Origin: Cytobacillus eiseniae
GTDB lineage: Bacteria > Bacillota > Bacilli > Bacillales > Cytobacillaceae
Reading direction: 5' to 3'
NCBI RefSeq assembly: GCF_017874625.1
Contig: NZ_JAGIKZ010000019.1
Span: 1-64,000, forward strand
DNA: 64,000 bases
A program made the translations under genes and the position numbers. Under the pieces are notes generated by a model. It made no database searches. It saw only the letters and a program-made list of their open reading frames with translations, and was not told the DNA's origin. Of the stretch, positions 8,745 to 17,003 are shown one piece after another. The first letter of the stretch is position 1, and each line of letters begins with the position of its first letter.

Positions 8745-9611
8745 TCATCTAGTAATGGTTTGTAGACTCTTTTTCTCACTATATGCTAATACTTCTTTTA
8801 CTTTTTTATTACTTCCCCATATAGCTGGTGAATCATAGGGGCGATTAGGAAAAACACCATAATCAAGTTTTATTTTAAAGTTATTTTTAAACAAAAATTC
8901 TTCAACTTTTTCTCTTAACGAAATAGGTTTCCCCGTACAGCAATTTATTACTCCTTGAACCTTATTTTGAAGAACACATAAAGCAATTTGATCAGCTAAT
9001 TCCTCTACAGATATAAAATCATACATATTCTTTCCATTAGTAAACGGGAACAATTCCTTCCCATCATGTTCTGCATGAATAAGTTTTGTGAATATTGATT
9101 GGTTTTTTAAATCATCACCAACTATATAAAATGCCCGAAGCCACTGGAATACTACATTTTGGTCTTTTAATAAAACTTCTAGAGATTGTCTTAAACTATT
9201 TTTGGCAATTCCATATAATGAATAAGGGTTTGTTGGAGTAAATTCGTCTATTTCCCCTTCATAATAACCGACTTCATGCATAGTGCCCATTACTGCAACA
9301 TGTCTAAGTCCTCCGTTAACCATATTTTTTATAAATCTGTAATGTGAATATAGATTTTCAACATGGGATTCTGAATTATGAATAAACCCATCCTTCCAAG
9401 CTAAATGCAAACATACATCAGGACTTCCAAGTCTTTCGTAAATATTTTCATAATCAGATAGTATATCTATTTCAATAATACGTGCTCTTGTATTAAGCTG
9501 TTTATTGCTATTAACTACGGCTGTTACATCAATCCCATAATCTAGTAAGCGATTCACCACAAATCTTCCAATGTATCCGCCTGCTCCAGTAACTGCTACT
9601 CTCTTCTTCAA
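8745..9611 (-). CDS. NAD-dependent epimerase/dehydratase
   Basis: Extended short-chain dehydrogenase that would change a nucleotide sugar, perhaps making or modifying a deoxysugar. The N terminus has the NAD-binding VAVTGAGGYIGRFVVNRLL. The catalytic YxxxK is in NPYSLYGIAKNSLRQSL, and INCCTGKPISLREKVEEFL marks the substrate half. I place the start at the TTG at 9611, nine bases after GGAG. In-frame GTG (9626) and ATG (9620) lie on or beside that site. The length, about 288 residues, is normal. It lies between the ABC exporter and the RgpF gene. The product sugar cannot be told. Of the plain rml enzymes all four are already present, so this is a fifth sugar-nucleotide step. Confidence 0.8.
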   Translation of the reverse strand: MKKRVAVTGAGGYIGRFVVNRLLDYGIDVTAVVNSNKQLNTRARIIEIDILSDYENIYERLGSPDVCLHLAWKDGFIHNSESHVENLYSHYRFIKNMVNGGLRHVAVMGTMHEVGYYEGEIDEFTPTNPYSLYGIAKNSLRQSLEVLLKDQNVVFQWLRAFYIVGDDLKNQSIFTKLIHAEHDGKELFPFTNGKNMYDFISVEELADQIALCVLQNKVQGVINCCTGKPISLREKVEEFLFKNNFKIKLDYGVFPNRPYDSPAIWGSNKKVKEVLAYSEKKSLQTITR

Positions 9612-9650
9612 AAAAATCATCTCCACAAATATATTAGACCCGGATTAATT

Positions 9651-10382
9651 TTAACCATTTAAATATAGATTACTTACATCCTCTATAGGGCCTATTGTTA
9701 CAAGTTCGCCCTCCCTAATCAGAACAGCATTATTGCATACCTTTTTAACTTGTTCAATTGAATGAGAGACGAGTATTAAAGTTGTTCCATTATCCGTCAT
9801 TTCTTTCATTCGTTTTTCACACTTTTCCTGAAAAGAATAGTCACCGACTGACAATATTTCATCAACTATTAATATATCAGGCTGAACCATTGTTGCAATA
9901 GAAAACCCTAGCCGTGCAACCATTCCTGATGAAAAGTTCTTCAATGGTACATCAACAAAATTGTGTAATTCCGAAAAGCTAATAATTTCATCGTACTTTT
10001 CTAAAATGAATTTTTTTGAGTATCCAAGTACTGCACCATTTAGAAATATATTTTCTCTAGCAGTAAGCTCCATATCAAAACCAGCACCCAATTCAATTAA
10101 TGGTGCAATGCTCCCATTGACTTCAACCTTTCCAGTTGTTGGTTTGAAAATCCCTGAGATAATTTTCAACAACGTACTTTTACCTGAACCGTTAGAACCA
10201 ATAATGGCAAATGAATCACCTTTTTGTATCTTAAACGAAACATCTTTAAGTGCGTAAAATTCATCGTAATTCATATTCTTCTTTAGAGCTCTTATCATAT
10301 ATTCCTTTAAGCTATCTACTCTTTCTCTAGCAAGATTAAACCGCATCGATACCCCAGATACTTCTACAGCATTTTTTGTCAT
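9651..10382 (-). CDS. wzt: Polysaccharide ABC exporter ATP-binding protein
   Basis: ATPase of the exporter that moves the lipid-linked glycan out of the cytoplasm. Walker A is GSNGSGKSTLLKIISG (near 63), the signature is NFSSGMVARLGFSIATM and Walker B is PDILIVDEILSVGD. At 243 residues it has only the nucleotide-binding domain. The C-terminal carbohydrate-binding domain that longer Wzt proteins use to read a chain-end cap is absent, as in TagH-like short forms. The ATG follows GGGAGGG. It pairs with the permease just upstream in the operon. Chain length must therefore be set by something other than a Wzt-bound cap. Confidence 0.92.
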   Translation of the reverse strand: MTKNAVEVSGVSMRFNLARERVDSLKEYMIRALKKNMNYDEFYALKDVSFKIQKGDSFAIIGSNGSGKSTLLKIISGIFKPTTGKVEVNGSIAPLIELGAGFDMELTARENIFLNGAVLGYSKKFILEKYDEIISFSELHNFVDVPLKNFSSGMVARLGFSIATMVQPDILIVDEILSVGDYSFQEKCEKRMKEMTDNGTTLILVSHSIEQVKKVCNNAVLIREGELVTIGPIEDVSNLYLNG

Positions 10383-10411
10383 CTATAACCCTCCCATACT
10401 AATAATATTTA

Positions 10412-11185
10412 TTAAACATGCAGTACAAAATTATTCTGGTTTTTATAGAACACAAATAGCCCCAAAACAATAGACCCTGCTGAAAAAATAATACATAATA
10501 GGTTCGTATGGAAATCAGGCACCTGATTATAAAGGACAATGTCTCGAAACACTTCTACAAAATAATACATGGGATTAGAATAAATAATTGATTTTACATA
10601 ATCGGGTACGGCACTTACTGGATAGAATAGTGGAGTTAGATACATCCATGCTGAAAGTAAAACAGTGTATAGATGTAACGTATCTCTAAAATATACAGCA
10701 AGGACTGACAAAATTAACCCTACCCCTATTGAGAACAAAAGAATATATATAAGTGGTAATGGAAATAGCAAGATTACAAAACTAATATTTCCTTTTGTAA
10801 CAATAATTACAATTAATAAAGCTAAAAGGGAAAATAATAATGTAATAAAGGATGATAACACCTTTGAAACAGGAAAAATATACTTTGGTATATATACCTT
10901 CCTAAGTAGAGCCCCTCCACCGATTATAGAGTTCATTGACAATGTTGTAGCTTCTGCAAAAAAGTTGAAAATAACTTGTCCAGACAATAAGTAAACAGGA
11001 AAATTAGGAATATCAAATTTAAACATACTGGAAAAAACAGCAGTTAAAACTATCATCATTAATAATGGATTTAATAGACTCCATAAATATCCCAGAACCG
11101 AACGACGATACTTAATCTTTATATCTCTAATTATAAATTGTGTTAATAAACCTTTATATTTCCAAAAATTCTTAAAAAACCTCAT
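10412..11185 (-). CDS. wzm: Polysaccharide ABC exporter permease
   Basis: ABC-2 type membrane subunit that forms the channel with the ATPase encoded next. It has an N-terminal amphipathic start (KGLLTQFIIRDIKIKYRRSV), then about six membrane helices, with the family signature LGYLWSLLNPLLMMIVLTAV and a final ILYNQVPDF loop before the last helix. At 257 residues it is a normal Wzm/TagG-like permease. The ATG is preceded by AAGGAT at nine bases. Gaps to its neighbours are under 30 bases, as expected for one transcript. Confidence 0.92.
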   Translation of the reverse strand: MRFFKNFWKYKGLLTQFIIRDIKIKYRRSVLGYLWSLLNPLLMMIVLTAVFSSMFKFDIPNFPVYLLSGQVIFNFFAEATTLSMNSIIGGGALLRKVYIPKYIFPVSKVLSSFITLLFSLLALLIVIIVTKGNISFVILLFPLPLIYILLFSIGVGLILSVLAVYFRDTLHLYTVLLSAWMYLTPLFYPVSAVPDYVKSIIYSNPMYYFVEVFRDIVLYNQVPDFHTNLLCIIFSAGSIVLGLFVFYKNQNNFVLHV

Positions 11186-11203
11186 AATAATCTATCCTTA
11201 TTA

Positions 11204-12055
11204 TTATTTTATAACTCCTAATTTCATTAAGTATCTCTCAAGAGCATTTTCCCATGATGGCAACCTATTAAAGTCAGCAAAATCAAGGCTCAATTTAGAT
11301 AATCTTGAATTTTTTGGCCTTTTCACTTTGCCGTTGTAATGTTCGGATTCTATCGAGTTAACTTTTGTTGTATAGCCAGCTAATCTAAATATCTCTGCAG
11401 CAAATTCAGCCCAGTTACAATATCCCTCATTTGTTATATGGAAAATACCATATTTTTCAGTGTTTATCATTTCCGAAATTAGGACTGCAAGATCCTCAGT
11501 ATAGGTAGGAGAACCATACTGATCAGATACAACATTCACCATTGCACTATCCTTACCAAGTGATAACATAGTTTTAACAAAGTTTCTTCCATTTACTCCA
11601 AATGCCCAAGACGTTCGAATAATAAAGTGTTTTTTTACCCTCTTTAAAACCTCTTGTTCTCCATAAAGTTTAGTTCGTCCGTATACAGAAAGGGGGTTTG
11701 TTTCAGCATCAGTTTCATAAGGCTGATGTTGCTCACCAGAAAAAACATAATCTGTACTCAGATACACAAACTTTGCCCCTATTTTTTCACTAATACTTGC
11801 TAAATTAGAGGTAATTTCAACATTTTGAATCCAACATTTTTTCTGTTCCACTTCGGCCATTTCTACATTGGTATATGCGGCACAATGAATGATAACATCT
11901 GGAAGAATTTTGTTTATATAGGAATCAGTATAGTCAGTATCGGCTAAATCAAATTTCTCACGGTTCACTCCGTAACATTCCACACCCTGTTCTTCTAACT
12001 GTTGAACAAGATCGTGACCTAATTGTCCTTTTGTGCCGGTGACGACTACTTTCAT
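11204..12055 (-). CDS. rmlD: dTDP-4-dehydrorhamnose reductase
   Basis: Last enzyme of dTDP-L-rhamnose synthesis: it reduces dTDP-4-dehydro-L-rhamnose with NAD(P)H. Visible are VVVTGTKGQLGHDLVQQL at the N terminus, STDYVFSGEQHQPYETDAET and the YGRTKLYGEQ catalytic YxxxK. WENALERYL is the usual C-terminal pattern. The ATG at 12055 is eight bases after AGGAG; an ATG six bases upstream is too close to it. At 283 residues it is normal in size. The four rml genes lie in the order A, C, B, D, as in many S-layer and O-antigen clusters. Confidence 0.95.
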   Translation of the reverse strand: MKVVVTGTKGQLGHDLVQQLEEQGVECYGVNREKFDLADTDYTDSYINKILPDVIIHCAAYTNVEMAEVEQKKCWIQNVEITSNLASISEKIGAKFVYLSTDYVFSGEQHQPYETDAETNPLSVYGRTKLYGEQEVLKRVKKHFIIRTSWAFGVNGRNFVKTMLSLGKDSAMVNVVSDQYGSPTYTEDLAVLISEMINTEKYGIFHITNEGYCNWAEFAAEIFRLAGYTTKVNSIESEHYNGKVKRPKNSRLSKLSLDFADFNRLPSWENALERYLMKLGVIK

Positions 12056-12082
12056 ATTCATTTCTCCTATGCAATTAACTTT

Positions 12083-13144
12083 TTACTTTTCAATGTACAT
12101 ATTATGATAGTATTCTGCATACTCCCCACTCTTTACTCTATCCAACCATTTTTGATTTTGAAGATACCAGCCAATTGTCTTACGTATACCTTCTTCAAAC
12201 ATTATAGTTGGTTCCCAACCTAATTCATCTTTTATCTTACTAGCATCTATCGCATATCTCTTGTCATGGCCAAGCCTATCCTTTACAAACTTAATTAAGG
12301 AAGTAGGTTTTCCCATTTCCTTTAGGATTATTTTCACAATTTCAATGTTTGCTTTCTCATTATAACCACCAACATTATATATTTCACCTGAGGTACCTTG
12401 ATGAAGAACTAAATCAATTGCACTACAATGATCTTCAACATACAACCAATCTCTAATGTTCATACCATCCCCGTATATCGGAAGGTCCTTATCTTCTAAT
12501 GCATTAGAAATCATCAATGGAATCAACTTTTCTGGAAACTGATACGGACCATAATTATTTGAACAACGTGTAATATTTACATTTAATCCAAATGTCTCAT
12601 GATATGCCCTTACATACAGATCTGCTGATGCTTTACTTGCTGAGTATGGGCTATTAGGTGCTAGCGGTGTTTCTTCAGTGAAATATCCTGTTGCACCTAG
12701 AGAACCATATACCTCATCAGTAGATACTTGAAGAAACTTCTTCTCATGACTACCACTTCCCCAATGCCGTTTACAAGCATCTAACAATATTTGTGTACCA
12801 CTAATATTGGTTTTGAGGAAAATCTGCGGGTCTTTAATACTACGGTCAACATGGGACTCAGCAGCAAAATTAATGACATAAGTAGGTTCGAAACTACTAA
12901 AAACATTTTCTATTAAGTTACTATCACAAATATCTCCTTTTATAAACTGATAGTTATTAGCCTCTACTTCCTTTAGGTTCTCAATATTACCAGCGTAGGT
13001 TAGGGAATCTAAATTAATTACTTTATAGTTTGGGTATTTTTTTAATATATAATGGATAAAGTTACTTCCGATAAAACCTGCTCCACCAGTAATTAATAAT
13101 GTTTCTGGTGAGCCTTGATAAATATTATCTTGATTTGATATCAT
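12083..13144 (-). CDS. rmlB: dTDP-glucose 4,6-dehydratase
   Basis: Second enzyme of dTDP-L-rhamnose synthesis; it converts dTDP-glucose to the 4-keto-6-deoxy form. The NAD site is LLITGGAGFIGSNFIHYIL, followed by FAAESHVDRSI, QVSTDEVYGSLG (catalytic threonine, aspartate and glutamate region) and YSASKASADLYVRAYHETFG with YxxxK. TRCSNNYGPYQFPEKLIPL is diagnostic of RmlB. The 353-residue length includes a short extra N-terminal tail (about 12 residues) before the fold. The ATG follows AGGGGAAG. Confidence 0.97.
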   Translation of the reverse strand: MISNQDNIYQGSPETLLITGGAGFIGSNFIHYILKKYPNYKVINLDSLTYAGNIENLKEVEANNYQFIKGDICDSNLIENVFSSFEPTYVINFAAESHVDRSIKDPQIFLKTNISGTQILLDACKRHWGSGSHEKKFLQVSTDEVYGSLGATGYFTEETPLAPNSPYSASKASADLYVRAYHETFGLNVNITRCSNNYGPYQFPEKLIPLMISNALEDKDLPIYGDGMNIRDWLYVEDHCSAIDLVLHQGTSGEIYNVGGYNEKANIEIVKIILKEMGKPTSLIKFVKDRLGHDKRYAIDASKIKDELGWEPTIMFEEGIRKTIGWYLQNQKWLDRVKSGEYAEYYHNMYIEK

Positions 13145-13166
13145 TAGTTTTCTTCCCCTTTACTTT

Positions 13167-13718
13167 TTACAATTCTAACTCGGACAAAGATTTCAATTTC
13201 TTATCTTTTTCTGATAGAATTATCTCTTCTAGTTCCTGAATTGGCCAATCAATACCTATTTGAGGGTCATTCCAAATAATCCCACTTTCGTATTCAGGAT
13301 AGTAAAAATTTGTGCACTTATACACAAATTCTGCCTCATCAGATAAAACAACAAATCCATGTGCAAAGCCTTCCGGTACATAAAACATCCTTTTATTTTC
13401 ACTAGAGAGCGTCAATCCGTACCAGCTTTTATAGGTTGAAGAATCCTTTCTTAAATCAACAGCCACATCGTATACTTTACCTGAAATAACACGAACAAGC
13501 TTTCCTTGAGGAAATTTTGTTTGAAAGTGCAGCCCTCTAAGGACACCTCTTTTAGATTTTGATTGATTATCTTGAACAAATTGTTCATTAATTCCTATTG
13601 ACTTAAAATCATTAAAATTATAAGTCTCCATAAAGTAACCTCTATCATCACCAAATACTTTCGGTTCAATAATTAACAAACCATCTATATGCGTTTTTAT
13701 CACTTGAAATTGGCCCAA
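13167..13718 (-). CDS. rmlC: dTDP-4-dehydrorhamnose 3,5-epimerase
   Basis: Third enzyme of dTDP-L-rhamnose synthesis, a double-stranded beta-helix (cupin-like) epimerase. EPKVFGDDRGYFMETYN, RGVLRGLHFQ with the catalytic histidine, KLVRVISGKVYDVAVDLR and VPEGFAHGFVVLSDEAEF are all present. I place the start at the TTG at 13718, nine bases after AAGGAG. A TTG at 13736 would begin inside the ribosome-binding site. This gives 183 residues, the usual size. It follows rmlA by about 20 bases. Confidence 0.95.
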   Translation of the reverse strand: MGQFQVIKTHIDGLLIIEPKVFGDDRGYFMETYNFNDFKSIGINEQFVQDNQSKSKRGVLRGLHFQTKFPQGKLVRVISGKVYDVAVDLRKDSSTYKSWYGLTLSSENKRMFYVPEGFAHGFVVLSDEAEFVYKCTNFYYPEYESGIIWNDPQIGIDWPIQELEEIILSEKDKKLKSLSELEL

Positions 13719-13738
13719 TTCAATTAACTCCTTCAAAT

Positions 13739-14611
13739 TTAAATAAAGTCATCTGCAACACGTAACAGATACCTACCATAGTCAGTTTTTAGTAATGGTT
13801 GAGCTAAGGCAATTAACTGGTCCTTTGTTATATACTTCTTTTTATATGCAATCTCCTCAATACAGGCAATATATAGCCCTTGACGTTTTTGCACTGCTTC
13901 AACAAAATTACTTGCCTCTAGCATGGTATCATGAGTTCCAGTGTCCATCCATGCCATTCCTCTACCAAGCAATTTAACATTTAACATTCCCTTTAATAAA
14001 TACTCATTATTTATTTCAGTGATTTCTAATTCTCCACGTGCTGACGGTTTAATACTCTTTGCAATTTCAACAACTTGATTATCATAAAAGTAAAGTCCCG
14101 GAACCGCATAATTAGACTTTGGTTTTAAAGGTTTTTCTTCAATAGACAAAACCCTTTCATTTTCATCATATTCAATTACTCCGTAGGCTTGAGGATCCTT
14201 TACAAAATACCCAAATATTGTAGCACCATCATTCAATTGCGACGCTTCTTTTAAGATTTGGCCAAAACTCTGACCATAAAAAATATTATCTCCTAAAATT
14301 AATGAAACAGAATCATTTCCTATAAAATGCTCACCAATAATAAAAGCTTCTGCTAGCCCCTTTGGAGATTCTTGAATCGCATAGGAAATATTTAATCCTA
14401 GTGTTGAACCATTTCCGAATAACTCTTCATAGAATTTAATATCTCTTGGTGTAGATATAATTAAAACATCTTGTATACCTGCTAGCATCAAAACTGACAG
14501 CGGATAATATATCATTGGTTTATCGTAAACTGGAACCATCTGTTTAGAAAGCGCCTTTGTAATTGGATATAATCTAGTACCAGAGCCTCCAGCCAATATA
14601 ATACCTTTCAT
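13739..14611 (-). CDS. rmlA: Glucose-1-phosphate thymidylyltransferase
   Basis: First enzyme of dTDP-L-rhamnose synthesis; it couples glucose-1-phosphate to dTTP. The nucleotide-binding [20 protein letters not shown] opens the protein. [29 protein letters not shown] and [15 protein letters not shown] are characteristic, and the 290-residue length is that of the short RmlA class. The ATG is preceded by GAGGTGA. The 90-base gap upstream of it is one of the wider gaps of the operon, but I found no convincing internal promoter there. Confidence 0.97.
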   Translation of the reverse strand: MKGIILAGGSGTRLYPITKALSKQMVPVYDKPMIYYPLSVLMLAGIQDVLIISTPRDIKFYEELFGNGSTLGLNISYAIQESPKGLAEAFIIGEHFIGNDSVSLILGDNIFYGQSFGQILKEASQLNDGATIFGYFVKDPQAYGVIEYDENERVLSIEEKPLKPKSNYAVPGLYFYDNQVVEIAKSIKPSARGELEITEINNEYLLKGMLNVKLLGRGMAWMDTGTHDTMLEASNFVEAVQKRQGLYIACIEEIAYKKKYITKDQLIALAQPLLKTDYGRYLLRVADDFI

Positions 14612-14701
14612 TAACTAGTCACCTCATGTTGTAATTATTTAATTTCAATCTTTTATTAGTTAAGTAGATAGTATATACCTTGCATTTAGTATAAATATTC
14701 A

Positions 14702-16276
14702 TTAATCTATTTCTAATGTATTATTATCAACGGATAATAATACACCAAGGGAAATCCAAAATATTACAGTAACTCCTATTAATGAGTCATTAAATAATGC
14801 CTGCAATACGTATGCAACAGTACTTATAAATAATGCAGCTAGGATCTTATTTTGTTTCTTCCATAAATTAATTACTGTTTTTATAAAAATATTAAAAATT
14901 AGAATAAGCATCACTAAAATAGCAATTATCCCGGAACCATAAACAACACCAACATACATATTATGAGGTTTATCTACAACCACATTGTAAGTTTCTATAT
15001 TACTATGTTTCCCTGGATCATTTTGTGGAAAATGATAAGGTAATGTATCTAGTCCATATCCTAATAATGGACGTTCTTTTATCAACTCCCATGTTTCTCC
15101 CCATATATATAAACGTCCAGATCCAGCTCCTACACCCGACTCAGGCAATTTAGGAAAATTATATTCTAGCTCTTCTGCCGCAAATACGTTATGAGCTAAA
15201 GAAAAGTTACTTCCCATTTCTTTATTATCTTCTTGATTAAATGGGTTATTTGATAAGATTATCCCAAATGTCTCATCCCAAACTTTCGAATTATGAGAAC
15301 TCATTATTGTAAATATTCCAGTGCTTAATATTAGAAAGGTTAGTCCAGTTAATACAAACTTCTTTTTATTGCTGGCTTTTATAATTAACAAAACAATAAA
15401 TGGTATGATAGATAATAATGTAACAAATCCACTACTTGATAAAGATGATAACATCAATGCAAACGTAATCAATGCAAATAGAAGATTTATCTGAGTACGT
15501 AACAATTTTTCATCTAAGAGAGCGCTAGTTAAAAACAGCACAATAAGGACTGCCGCTATCCCGCTTACATAGTTCCCATGATTAATAGTAGCAATAAACT
15601 TCGAGCCTTCTTGTAAACTCGAACCTTCAGGAAGCCCCGAATAAAGGATTGCTTTCCCAAATTCATATTTTAAAATATCAAAACCAAAAAAGCTTAGTAA
15701 CCCCAATAGGGCATTAATAATTACAAAGGGATATAAAATATAAATAAACCATCTCAGTTGTTTATTTGTAAATTTTATATTAGATGCAATGAAAAATAAC
15801 GCAATATAGCACAGGTATGTTAATGTTCCTTCATGCCGATTGAACATACCAAACAAGGCAAGTGTTTTATTTGGAGCAAATATTGCCGACAACAATATCA
15901 TCACTGCAAATAATCCAGTAACAATATTTAGCTTAGACTTTGGAATAGTATATCCAGCAAAAAACACTTTATATAGAAAAATTAATGATAATATCAAGGT
16001 ACCAATCAATAGAATTACAAACTTATAAAAAGTGAAAATATCGGATTTGGGTCCTGAATCCATATCTGTTCCTGTTATCTGTGGACTTATAAATTCCGAA
16101 AAGTGGACACGAACCACAAGTGGCACAATAAGGATAATTAATAATAAGCCAATTGTTAAAATCCTATCTATCTTTCTTATTTCTGTTTCACTTTCTGTTT
16201 CTACTTTAACTATATTGCTAGAATTTTGAGCATTTTTTTCTATTCTTTCTCCAAATAATTCATCAAATTTCGACAT
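14702..16276 (-). CDS. O-antigen ligase-like membrane protein (Wzy_C), candidate S-layer oligosaccharyltransferase
   Basis: Polytopic membrane protein of 524 residues with a soluble N-terminal tail of about 35 residues and then roughly a dozen hydrophobic helices. The large outer loop carries SGRLYIWGETWELIKERPLL and GYGLDTLPYHFP, followed by VDKPHNMYVGVVYGSGI. This is the Wzy_C pattern of O-antigen ligases and polymerases, in which a loop arginine and histidine act on lipid-linked glycan. In the comparable S-layer clusters a protein of this class (WsaB, WsfB) is assigned as the enzyme that passes the glycan to the S-layer protein. A polymerase role is the alternative. The next gene upstream in the operon encodes a TPR protein. 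Confidence 0.75.
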   Translation of the reverse strand: MSKFDELFGERIEKNAQNSSNIVKVETESETEIRKIDRILTIGLLLIILIVPLVVRVHFSEFISPQITGTDMDSGPKSDIFTFYKFVILLIGTLILSLIFLYKVFFAGYTIPKSKLNIVTGLFAVMILLSAIFAPNKTLALFGMFNRHEGTLTYLCYIALFFIASNIKFTNKQLRWFIYILYPFVIINALLGLLSFFGFDILKYEFGKAILYSGLPEGSSLQEGSKFIATINHGNYVSGIAAVLIVLFLTSALLDEKLLRTQINLLFALITFALMLSSLSSSGFVTLLSIIPFIVLLIIKASNKKKFVLTGLTFLILSTGIFTIMSSHNSKVWDETFGIILSNNPFNQEDNKEMGSNFSLAHNVFAAEELEYNFPKLPESGVGAGSGRLYIWGETWELIKERPLLGYGLDTLPYHFPQNDPGKHSNIETYNVVVDKPHNMYVGVVYGSGIIAILVMLILIFNIFIKTVINLWKKQNKILAALFISTVAYVLQALFNDSLIGVTVIFWISLGVLLSVDNNTLEID

Positions 16277-16286
16277 CTTCTCACCT

Positions 16287-16766
16287 TTACTTAATGGTTT
16301 CTATATGTGATAATAATTCATCTACACTACTTACAAACTCTTCTGGTATTGCAAGTGTCTTACAATGTTCCAAATATTTTTTTGCTGTTTCAAAATCATC
16401 TACACCAAAGAGAATTTGTGCAAACTGCAATGAAAACATCGGCTCTTGAACAATAAACGGCCTCTGATCAACTGCCTTCTGATAATAAAGAGCAGCCTTC
16501 TCCATATCCCCTTCTATTGCGTATGCAAGACCAAGATTCCATGTAATATTAGCTTGATCTGGATAAGTGTGATGTAGTTCCATTAGCTCTTTTTTAGGCT
16601 GTTCGAACTCGTTCTTCTGCACCTGCGCTAAAGCCATCTGATAGCTTTGATAATCCTTCACATAGCCCTCATCCTGCTTATTTCCAGCATTATAGGTGTA
16701 AATGGTTCCAACTCCAATAAATATAACTAAGCCTAATAGTATAAGCTTTCGATAAATTTCTTTCAT
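16287..16766 (-). CDS. Membrane-anchored TPR protein, first gene of the glycan operon
   Basis: Short protein (159 residues) with one N-terminal membrane anchor (LILLGLVIFIGVGTIYTY) and about three tetratricopeptide-like helical pairs outside, for example ANITWNLGLAYAIEGDMEKA followed by ALYYQKAVDQRP. Wzy_C-type ligases often come fused to or beside TPR proteins, and the ligase-like gene starts ten bases downstream. It is therefore probably a scaffold or partner for that enzyme. The ATG follows AAAGGAG. The only good promoter for the operon lies just upstream. Confidence 0.7.
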   Translation of the reverse strand: MKEIYRKLILLGLVIFIGVGTIYTYNAGNKQDEGYVKDYQSYQMALAQVQKNEFEQPKKELMELHHTYPDQANITWNLGLAYAIEGDMEKAALYYQKAVDQRPFIVQEPMFSLQFAQILFGVDDFETAKKYLEHCKTLAIPEEFVSSVDELLSHIETIK

Positions 16767-16811
16767 ATTTGACTCCTTTTGTCAAAGTTCTACATTTAAT
16801 GTCCCTTTCTA

Positions 16812-16840
16812 ATTTTATGGTAAATCTATTACATTAGCAA
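16812..16840 (-). promoter_or_regulatory. Probable sigma-A promoter of the glycan operon
   Basis: On the minus strand TTGCTA (16840-16835) is followed after 17 bases by TAAAAT (16817-16812). It lies about 45 bases before the first start codon of the operon and downstream of the S-layer gene terminator. Confidence 0.5.
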
Positions 16841-16935
16841 TAGTAGAAGCTACATTAGGCATTTTAACATTTTTCCAAAAAGATAAAAATTTGCCCATCT
16901 ATCGTATTAACTTGTTTTCAATCATTCCAAATAAA

Positions 16936-16980
16936 AAAGCCCTATAAGACTTATATATCGTCTTTCTAGGGCATTTTTTA
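16936..16980 (-). terminator. Terminator of the first S-layer gene
   Basis: Minus-strand GCCCTAGAAAGAC pairs with GTCTTATAGGGC and is followed by a run of six T residues. It separates the S-layer gene from the glycan operon promoter, so the two can be controlled separately. Confidence 0.85.
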
Positions 16981-17003
16981 TTACCTAAATAATATTTTTT
17001 CTA

